DNA of 6,140 nt, taken from NCBI GenBank assembly GCA_023489405.1, contig JAMDCW010000083.1:1-6140 (forward strand). Reading direction: 5' to 3'. The position numbers and the translations under genes were made by a program. The stretch's first letter is position 1. The number at the start of each line of letters is the position of its first letter. Positions 1-4,430 of the stretch are shown here, piece by piece. The notes below the pieces were generated by a model. The model was not told the origin of the DNA and did not search any database. It saw nothing but the letters and a program-made list of their open reading frames with translations. The stretch comes from Chloroflexota bacterium. GTDB lineage: Bacteria > Chloroflexota > UBA4733.

Positions 1-48
1 CACGAGCAGTTCATAGATGCTGTCACGGTTGTGAGACGCCTGAAATAA
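1..48 (+). CDS. 3' end of an unidentified gene entering from the left
   Basis: Frame 1 reads HEQFIDAVTVVRRLK and then TAA at 46-48. The peptide has the mixed charged and hydrophobic character of a C-terminal helix, and the stop is followed by 86 bp before the convergent UbiA-family gene ends. That spacing is what one expects for the tail of a real gene. Fifteen codons are too few to assign a family, and a chance open frame cannot be excluded. No strong terminator follows it. A weak GC-rich inverted repeat (gcccc at 57-61 with ggggc at 74-78) lacks a T tract. Confidence 0.35.
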   Translation, partial: HEQFIDAVTVVRRLK

Positions 49-134
49 CCGGCCAAGCCCCAGGGCAATTGTCGGGGCCCTCCGCGGAGGAGTGTATGAG
101 CTGTTGGTGATGGGAGATTGCATGGTAGCTACCT

Positions 135-1067
135 TTATGCTCCAGGAGCGAAGTACAGCACGCTGATTGCTGTGACTGCCCAGAGAATGATGGCGATGAG
201 CAGCGGGCGATCTTGGAGGAGGAGCTCATCGGGATTGCCGCCGCCGTCCGGACGGTGGATCAGGAGCATATAACGGAAGACGGCATAGAGGACGAAGGGG
301 ATGGTAAGCATCATGGTGTGGTTTCGGGGGACGTTCTCGCCGAAGAACGTATAGAGCGAGTAGGTTACGAGGGTAGATGAGGTAACTACGGCGATCAGCT
401 CGTCCAGGAGCTCAGGCGTGTAGGATTGGAGGACTGCACGGTAGATAGGAGCTTGATCCCCGAGGAGCAACAGTTCGTGCCGACGTTTCGAGAAACCGAG
501 GAAGAGAGCGAGGAGTGCGGCGCACACGAGGAGCCAGGGGGAGATTGTGGCTTTCACTAACGCTGCCCCTGCTGCTGCTCGAATCACGAAGCCCGCGGAG
601 ATAGTCAGCACATCGAGAAAGATCTCCCGCTTCAGAATGTAGGAATAGCTGAGCATGAGGACGACATAGGCGATAGAGAGGCCGAAGAACGATAAACCGA
701 GAGCCATGCTCCCTAAGAGGCAAGCAATAAGCAGGACAGCGGCACCACACCACGCCCATAGCTGCGGGAGTGCGCCCGAGGCAATTGGCCGATAGCGCTT
801 CCGCGGATGGAGGCGATCGTGTTCTCTATCGACCAAGTCGTTGATGATGTAGACGACTCCGGCGAGCCCACAAAAGATGAGAAATCCGAGCGATGCTCGT
901 GCGAAACTCACGACATGAAAGAGCTGACCTGCGCCAAAAGCTCCGGCAAATACGACAACATTCTTGGTCCATTGACGAGGTCGGAGGCTGAGAAAAAATG
1001 GCAGGAGAGGGAAACCATTGCTTTTGGATATTCTCTTGCCGGTCTCCACAACAGCCTCGCTATTCAT
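135..1067 (-). CDS. UbiA-family decaprenyl-phosphate phosphoribosyltransferase-like membrane protein
   Basis: This 310-residue polytopic membrane protein belongs to the UbiA prenyltransferase superfamily. It most resembles the branch that transfers 5-phosphoribosyl from PRPP to a polyprenyl phosphate (DPPR synthase, the mycobacterial Rv3806c type). The sequence shows an N-terminal RPRQWTKN (29-36) typical of that branch. The first Asp-rich motif follows as NDLVDREHDRLHP (76-88), with N76, D77, D80 and D84, and then RPIASG (93-98). A second conserved region has YSYILK (141-146), LDV (151-153) and the basic cytosolic SKRRHE (193-198). About eight to nine hydrophobic segments separate these loops. 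The Asp residues should bind Mg-pyrophosphate. ATG at 1067 is chosen because an in-frame TAA sits two codons upstream; no clear Shine-Dalgarno precedes it. It lies 72 bp downstream of the HIT gene on the same strand and is probably co-transcribed. In the family the product feeds decaprenyl-phosphoryl-arabinose or other lipid-linked pentose; the actual lipid and sugar here are unknown. Superfamily is certain, exact substrate is inference. Confidence 0.9.
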   Translation of the reverse strand: MNSEAVVETGKRISKSNGFPLLPFFLSLRPRQWTKNVVVFAGAFGAGQLFHVVSFARASLGFLIFCGLAGVVYIINDLVDREHDRLHPRKRYRPIASGALPQLWAWCGAAVLLIACLLGSMALGLSFFGLSIAYVVLMLSYSYILKREIFLDVLTISAGFVIRAAAGAALVKATISPWLLVCAALLALFLGFSKRRHELLLLGDQAPIYRAVLQSYTPELLDELIAVVTSSTLVTYSLYTFFGENVPRNHTMMLTIPFVLYAVFRYMLLIHRPDGGGNPDELLLQDRPLLIAIILWAVTAISVLYFAPGA

Positions 1068-1139
1068 CGGTTACAGAATCGTCAGGATACCGTACGGTGG
1101 TGTCCTTCTTGGGGCATTTCGTCCGGATGGGATAGCCAC

Positions 1140-1613
1140 TTACCATTGGGTGTGCAGGGACGTCCAGGTATCTTCTAGGGATTGGGGGATCAGCCTGGTA
1201 TCGGCGATCACGCCGACGAAGTTCGTGTCGCCCTGCCAGCGTGGGACCACGTGGACATGGAGGTGATCGGCGATACCTGCTCCTGCCACCTGGCCCAGAT
1301 TGAGGCCGATGTTGAAGCCAGAGGGATTCATTGTACGGGACAGTACGGTAACAGCGTGGCGTGTAGCTTCAGCGATTTCGGAGAGCTCATCGGTGGTGAG
1401 GGTGTCGAGATCGGCGATGTGCCGGTACGGTACGACCATGAGGTGGCCATTGTTGTATGGATAGCGGTTGAGGATGACGAAAGTAGTCTTGCCTCTATGA
1501 AGGATGTGGTTCAGCACATCATTGTGTTGGGCCGCTGCTTTACAGAATATGCAATCTGCTGGCTTAGGGCTCACGATATAGGTAAAACGCCAAGGGGTAA
1601 ACTTGACCTCCAT
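1140..1613 (-). CDS. HIT-family nucleotide hydrolase/phosphorylase (Ap4A phosphorylase-like)
   Basis: This 157-residue cytosolic protein belongs to the histidine-triad superfamily. The signature HLHVHVV is at 117-123; by family precedent the middle histidine (H119) is the nucleotide-accepting residue. The surrounding segment, GAGIADHLHVHVVPRW followed by GDTNF (111-132), is characteristic of the branch annotated as Ap4A phosphorylase or ATP adenylyltransferase in actinobacteria and related phyla. That branch cleaves diadenosine polyphosphates or other adenylylated nucleotides. An N-terminal CIFC (21-24) gives two probable zinc ligands, and NNGHLMVVPYRH (54-65) is the conserved strand-loop before the helix. 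The length is normal for a stand-alone HIT protein. ATG at 1613 is preceded by AGGAG at 1622-1618 on the minus strand, with a short 4-nt spacer. The gene is the first of a probable two-gene unit with the UbiA-family gene and has a candidate promoter about 40 bp upstream. HIT membership is secure. The substrate is inferred and could be another nucleoside phosphoramidate or dinucleotide. Confidence 0.92.
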   Translation of the reverse strand: MEVKFTPWRFTYIVSPKPADCIFCKAAAQHNDVLNHILHRGKTTFVILNRYPYNNGHLMVVPYRHIADLDTLTTDELSEIAEATRHAVTVLSRTMNPSGFNIGLNLGQVAGAGIADHLHVHVVPRWQGDTNFVGVIADTRLIPQSLEDTWTSLHTQW

Positions 1614-1654
1614 CGCTCTCCTGCTCCGCTGCCACCTGACTATACTTGGCCTTT

Positions 1655-1684
1655 ATCCTACGTCTTAAGTACATGTACTGTCCA
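1655..1684 (-). promoter_or_regulatory. candidate sigma70-type promoter of the HIT-UbiA unit
   Basis: Read on the minus strand, a -35-like TGGACA (1684-1679; 5 of 6 to TTGACA) is followed after 18 bp by a -10-like TAGGAT (1660-1655; 4 of 6 to TATAAT). This places the start of transcription near 1648 and gives a roughly 35-nt leader before the HIT start at 1613. An alternative -10, TATAGT (1644-1639), pairs with a poorer -35. The 18-bp spacer is almost filled by a 12-bp palindrome, listed separately. No experimental support; called by eye. Confidence 0.45.
1668..1679. repeat. perfect 12-bp palindrome inside the HIT promoter spacer
   Basis: AGTACATGTACT is identical to its own reverse complement. 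It sits between the candidate -35 and -10 elements of the HIT-UbiA promoter, overlapping the -35 by one base. That is a classic operator position, where a bound dimeric regulator would block RNA polymerase. No regulator gene next to it is intact; the only HTH sequence nearby (1765-1937) is decayed. A chance palindrome is possible. Confidence 0.4.
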
Positions 1685-1764
1685 GGTGTGCTTGCTGTGG
1701 AGGTGCGCCACAGAGTTTCGTACCGTTAGTTTAATTCCGCACGACGCTGGAAGAGTGGCTGGCA

Positions 1765-1937
1765 CTATGGGGAATCGGTGGTGGGGCGGTCATAGAGGGA
1801 ACTGACGCCGGCCGTTCGATCGTCTCGATTGACGGGTTGTGCTCGCCCAGTTCCAGCCGTGTGACGTCCGGTCGCTTTACGCCGAGCTTTGCCGCCAGCG
1901 CGTGAAACTCCCCCCGTGCCTCGTGAGTGAACTGCAC
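1765..1937 (-). pseudogene. remnant of an XRE/HTH-type antitoxin-like regulator
   Basis: From a GTG at 1937 the minus strand reads a peptide whose residues 14-42 match the core of an XRE helix-turn-helix. LAAKLGVKRPDVTRLE is helix 2, the turn and the recognition helix. It is followed by LGEHNPSIETIER, the conserved stretch after the recognition helix in HigA/Xre-type antitoxins. After R42 (about 1812) the similarity in that frame ends in a low-complexity tail. The adjacent frame continues with TAGVSSLYDRP, which resembles the usual next helix, and stops at 1765-1767. This suggests a one-base frameshift. The N-terminal helix 1 and normal linker appear missing or scrambled, so the fragment looks decayed rather than merely short. 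No toxin gene is seen beside it. Similarity is from pattern recognition; function is probably lost. Confidence 0.55.
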
Positions 1938-2072
1938 AGCAGAGGGTGATCGTAGCGAGTTTGCTGGTTGCCAAGGAGGGAGTACCAGGTGTCGTTATGG
2001 TACCTAGACTTGCGTCTCTGCTGGTCGGTGGGTAGTCTGAAGGAAGTCTTGGTGCACTGAGAGTAGGAGACC

Positions 2073-2249
2073 ATGCTGAAGAACTTGCTGAAGTTTAGTT
2101 TGATCGGCTGTCTGTCGTTCATTTTGCTGTTAGCTGCGCTTATCGCTGGTCTGATGGTTTGGGATTACATCGATCAAAAGCTGGCTGAGCGTGAAACACC
2201 ACCGGCGCAGCCGGTAACACCTTCTTCCGAGCCAACCACGTCGGCGTGA
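2073..2249 (+). CDS. 58-residue single-pass membrane microprotein
   Basis: The frame from ATG 2073 to TGA 2247-2249 encodes 58 residues. It begins with a short basic N-terminus (MLKNLLK), followed by one strongly hydrophobic helix at about 8-30 (FSLIGCLSFILLLAALIAGL and onward). A short charged amphipathic stretch follows (DYIDQKLAER, 31-40). The tail is Pro/Ser/Thr-rich (41-58, ETPPAQPVTPSSEPTTSA). A Shine-Dalgarno AGGAG at 2065-2069 lies just upstream of the start, which with the clear membrane segment argues for a real gene despite its size. The helix could be a membrane anchor or an uncleaved signal. The basic-then-hydrophobic layout predicts N-in with the Pro/Thr tail outside. A lipobox is not evident: C13 lies within the hydrophobic core without a typical preceding LxxC context. 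The cupin gene follows 54 bp downstream on the same strand. Family not recognised. Confidence 0.6.
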   Translation: MLKNLLKFSLIGCLSFILLLAALIAGLMVWDYIDQKLAERETPPAQPVTPSSEPTTSA

Positions 2250-2303
2250 GCATCAGCTTGGACCGGTAGAGCAAGCGGCGTTAGTGAAAGTGAGTGTGAT
2301 GAG

Positions 2304-2687
2304 GTGGAGGTGACCGAGGGGCAAGGATCGCCGCTACGGCGTGTCTGGCGAGTAGAAGAAGGCATCGACTTTCGTGACAATGGTGGGCTTGTCAAGCGTG
2401 TGCTCTATCCTCAGACATGCGGTTGCCAGAATGCGACTTTGGCGGTTGTCTACCAGAATCCGGGTGAAGAAGTTCGTGTTCATCAACACCCTGAGGAGGA
2501 ACTGTACTATGTATTTCGTGGCCGTGGGATCATGACGCTCGGTGATGAGCAAATTCTGCTGGAGCCTGGTGTCGCGGTGTATATTCCGGGCGATGTTCCT
2601 CACGGCCAGCGCTGTACGGGGGAGGAGACGCTCAACCTCGTGGCAGTTATCGCTCCCCCGTTTGCCAAACGTCTCGGTCTTATGTAA
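2304..2687 (+). CDS. small single-domain cupin protein
   Basis: This 127-residue protein is a single conserved cupin barrel. Motif 1 matches G(X)5HXH(X)3E(X)6G exactly: G54, H60, H62, E66 and G73. Motif 2 is GVAVYIPGDVPH (89-100), with H100 as the fourth metal ligand. H60, H62, E66 and H100 should hold one divalent metal such as Mn, Fe, Zn or Ni. Small cupins of this type may be sugar-phosphate isomerase-like, dioxygenase-like or ligand-binding, and nothing here decides between them. The start is uncertain. The frame is open back to 2250 with no ATG, so GTG at 2304 or GTG at 2310 must be used, and neither has a good Shine-Dalgarno. It follows the membrane microprotein by 54 bp and may share its transcript. 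Its TAA lies 15 bp from the stop of the convergent VOC gene. Confidence 0.88.
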   Translation: MEVTEGQGSPLRRVWRVEEGIDFRDNGGLVKRVLYPQTCGCQNATLAVVYQNPGEEVRVHQHPEEELYYVFRGRGIMTLGDEQILLEPGVAVYIPGDVPHGQRCTGEETLNLVAVIAPPFAKRLGLM

Positions 2688-2702
2688 GTAGGGAGTTTGG
2701 TC

Positions 2703-3074
2703 TTAAGCGGGGCGCTGCTGGAGCTCGATCCGGTTCCCACTAGGATCTTCGATATAGGCTTGGATTGTGCCGTCGTCGCGTGTGGACGGCTGGCCAACGA
2801 TCTTGACACCTGCCGCTTCCAGTTCTTGGACCTTTTTGGTAATGTCCTGGCAGCGGAAAGCGATGTGATTGCTCCCGGTGAGCTTGCTGTCGTTCGGGCG
2901 AACGAGGAGGTGGATCTCGCGATCCCCGGCTAGGAACCACGTACCAGGGGTGGGGATATAGAAACGTCGGGGAATTTCGACGAGTCCCAGTAGGTCGCCG
3001 TAGAAGTGACGGGCGGCATCAAGGTCATCGATGGCGATGGTGGCGTGGTCAAGAAACTCTAGTCGCTCTGACAC
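2703..3074 (-). CDS. VOC-superfamily (glyoxalase/dioxygenase-like) protein
   Basis: This 123-residue protein has the paired beta-alpha-beta-beta-beta layout of one vicinal-oxygen-chelate domain. The first module begins FLDHATIAIDDLDAARHFYG (7-26) and ends with the strand REIHLLVRP (52-60). The second begins NHIAFRC (69-75) and ends IEDPSGNRIEL (108-118). The expected metal ligands of the family are visible at H10, H70 and E117, with H55 or E53 as the fourth. The NHIAF and DPSGNRIEL signatures are typical of glyoxalase I, fosfomycin-resistance-type and ring-cleavage dioxygenase relatives. Reaction and substrate cannot be assigned. GTG at 3074 is chosen because AGGAG (3087-3083 on the minus strand) lies 8 nt upstream. 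It is divergent from carA and convergent with the cupin, so it is probably transcribed alone. Confidence 0.9.
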   Translation of the reverse strand: MSERLEFLDHATIAIDDLDAARHFYGDLLGLVEIPRRFYIPTPGTWFLAGDREIHLLVRPNDSKLTGSNHIAFRCQDITKKVQELEAAGVKIVGQPSTRDDGTIQAYIEDPSGNRIELQQRPA

Positions 3075-3183
3075 GTATTTTGCTCCTCTAGCTCAAGTGT
3101 ACTGGTACGGATCAGTGTAAATCAGATGTAGCAGTCGTGACTAGGTGTATCAGGAGAGCCGGCGCAACCTGGAAGCATGCGGG

Positions 3184-3189
3184 TATAGT
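3184..3189 (+). promoter_or_regulatory. candidate -10 element for carAB
   Basis: TATAGT matches the sigma70 -10 consensus at 5 of 6 positions. It would start transcription near 3196, giving a leader of about 73 nt that begins just before the structured region in front of carA. No good -35 hexamer is seen 16-18 bp upstream, where the sequence around 3160-3167 is GC-rich. The call is therefore weak, or the promoter depends on an activator. Confidence 0.35.
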
Positions 3190-3197
3190 GTGAAGGC

Positions 3198-3262
3198 CTC
3201 TCGGAAGAGCCTCGTGCTCTCTCGAAGCCGATGACGCGGGCAGTTGTCACTCGAGAGAGGAG
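3198..3262 (+). promoter_or_regulatory. carA leader with competing hairpins reaching the Shine-Dalgarno
   Basis: CTCTCTCGA (3217-3225) and TCGAGAGAG (3251-3259) form a perfect 9-bp inverted repeat with a 25-nt loop. The right arm overlaps the first two bases of the carA Shine-Dalgarno AGGAG (3258-3262), so the stem would mask the purine-rich ribosome site. Inside the loop TGAC (3232-3235) can pair with GTCA (3246-3249). Upstream, AGAGC (3206-3210) can pair with GCTCT (3216-3220). That uses part of the masking stem's left arm, so the two structures exclude each other. A second copy of CTCTCG (3198-3203) offers a further pairing. No T tract follows, so control of translation rather than a terminator is the natural reading. 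A link to pyrimidine or arginine control is inference from the downstream genes. Confidence 0.45.
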
Positions 3263-3268
3263 ACTCCA

Positions 3269-4414
3269 ATGACTATGCTTGCGCTAGAGGATGGCACCAT
3301 CTGGCAGGGCGATAGTTTCGGTGCTGAAACGGAAACTGTCGGGGAAGTGGTATTCAATACGGCGCTTTCTGGGTATCAAGAAGTGCTGACTGATCCTTCG
3401 TATCACGGTCAGATGGTGGTCATGACGGTGACACAGGTCGGCAACACTGGGATCAACGAGGAGGATCTAGAGTCGCGACGGCCGTATGTAGCCGCCTTTA
3501 TCGTTCGTGAACTGAGTACGATCGCCTCTAATTGGAGGAGTAGCGACGTTCTTCACACCTATTTGCGCCGCTATGATGTGCCTGGTCTGTCGGGGGTGAA
3601 CACCCGTGCCCTTACCCTGCATCTGAGGACGCATGGATCTCTACGGGGAGCGCTATCGACACGGCAGGACAGCTCACCAAAGGCTTTGGTGGAGATGGCA
3701 CGCGCGTGGTCAGGACTCGAGGGACGTGATCTCGTCCAGGATGTGACGTGTACGGAGATCGTACATTGGGAAGAGAGCTCTCGCGCCGAATGGGGCTTGC
3801 CAGTTGTTCGGGATGAGGGAATACAACCTCGGATTGCCGTGTATGACTACGGTGTGAAGCAGAACATTCTTCGGCGTCTGCGGGCGCTTGGGTGCGACGT
3901 ATATGTCATTCCTGCGGCTATGCCACTGCAGGAGGTGGAACAGATTCATCCAGACGGCTATCTGCTTTCAAATGGTCCGGGTGATCCTGATGCGGTGCCT
4001 TATGGGATTAGGACTGCGCGGCAGTTGATTGACCTAGGGCGGCCAACGCTCGGTATCTGCCTTGGGCACCAGATGATTGGGCTTGCTCTAGCCGGTAAGA
4101 CGTATAAGCTGAAGTTCGGCCACCACGGATCGAATCAGCCGGTAAAGAATCTGCTAGAAGGGCGAGTGCGCATTACGTCGCAGAATCATAACTACGCGGT
4201 TGCCCCCGAATCGTTGCCGTCATTCGTGACTGTGACCGAACGCAACCTCAATGATGACACCGTTGAGGGATTGCGAGTGACTGATTGTCCAATCTGGAGT
4301 GTGCAATATCATCCCGAAGCATCACCTGGTCCCCATGATGCAGATGACATCCTGCGTGACTTTGTTGCCCAGGTGCGTGTTCAAGCGGAACAGCGTGCTG
4401 TTAAGTCATCCTAG
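3269..4414 (+). CDS. carA: carbamoyl-phosphate synthetase small (glutaminase) subunit
   Basis: CarA hydrolyses glutamine and channels ammonia to CarB for carbamoyl phosphate, the shared precursor of pyrimidines and arginine. The 381-residue product matches the usual length (E. coli 382). Residues 1-150 are the small-chain N-terminal domain, with FNTALSGYQEVLTDPSY (29-45) and the GVNTRALT region (109-116). Residues about 188-370 are a class I glutamine amidotransferase. It has SNGPGDP (234-240) at the oxyanion strand, the nucleophile C264 in GICLGHQ (262-268), and H348 and E350 in YHPE (347-350). All triad residues are present. ATG 3269 is supported by AGGAG at 3258-3262, six bases upstream. 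A second ATG two codons later is less well spaced. The stop is 16 bp before carB, an operon arrangement. Expression may be controlled through the hairpin leader just upstream. Confidence 0.97.
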   Translation: MTMLALEDGTIWQGDSFGAETETVGEVVFNTALSGYQEVLTDPSYHGQMVVMTVTQVGNTGINEEDLESRRPYVAAFIVRELSTIASNWRSSDVLHTYLRRYDVPGLSGVNTRALTLHLRTHGSLRGALSTRQDSSPKALVEMARAWSGLEGRDLVQDVTCTEIVHWEESSRAEWGLPVVRDEGIQPRIAVYDYGVKQNILRRLRALGCDVYVIPAAMPLQEVEQIHPDGYLLSNGPGDPDAVPYGIRTARQLIDLGRPTLGICLGHQMIGLALAGKTYKLKFGHHGSNQPVKNLLEGRVRITSQNHNYAVAPESLPSFVTVTERNLNDDTVEGLRVTDCPIWSVQYHPEASPGPHDADDILRDFVAQVRVQAEQRAVKSS

Positions 4415-4430
4415 AAGAGGTAGCGCTCGG

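Larger units (their letters stand above)
1614..2072. other. gene-poor intergenic stretch with a decayed HTH remnant
   Basis: About 460 bp separate the divergently read HIT gene (minus) and the microprotein gene (plus). The left end carries the HIT promoter region and its palindrome. The middle (1765-1937) carries a broken XRE-type HTH fragment on the minus strand. The right part (about 1940-2060) shows no convincing coding sequence. It has one modest inverted repeat (gtacc near 1982 with ggtac near 1999) and only a weak promoter-like pair before the small membrane protein. The + strand open frame covering 1182-1805 is an antisense shadow of the HIT gene that runs on into this stretch. Confidence 0.6.

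Noticed and set aside
57..90. GC-rich inverted repeat (gcccc/ggggc) and the palindrome CCTCCGCGGAGG as a terminator between the convergent genes
   Set aside because: The stem is only 5 bp with a 12-nt loop, there is no T tract, and the 12-bp palindrome has no loop. Insufficient to call a terminator.
412..759. Open frame of 115 codons on the minus strand inside the UbiA-family gene
   Set aside because: It overlaps the well-conserved UbiA frame, has an atypical Arg/Ser/Pro-rich composition and no recognisable motif: a shadow frame.
1089..1098. Palindrome ACCGTACGGT upstream of the UbiA-family gene, and GGTAGCTACC at 124-133 after its stop
   Set aside because: Ten-bp palindromes are expected by chance now and then in a window this size, and neither lies in a convincing promoter or operator context.
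1182..1805. 207-codon + strand open frame
   Set aside because: It is antisense to most of the HIT gene, which has a clear family signature and ribosome site. The translation resembles no protein, and the rest crosses the HIT promoter region.
1997..2035. Tiny + strand frame (12 codons, starting ATG GTA CCT) as a leader peptide before the microprotein
   Set aside because: The only purine-rich stretch upstream is about 18 nt away, too far for a ribosome site, and nothing in the peptide suggests an attenuator.
2686..2705. Shared bidirectional terminator between the convergent cupin and VOC genes
   Set aside because: Only 15 bp separate the two stops and no hairpin with a T or A tract is visible.
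4299..4430. Extension of carB upstream of 4431 to an earlier ATG at 4299
   Set aside because: It overlaps the end of carA by more than 100 bp and encodes no CarB-like sequence. The family N-terminus begins at 4431.
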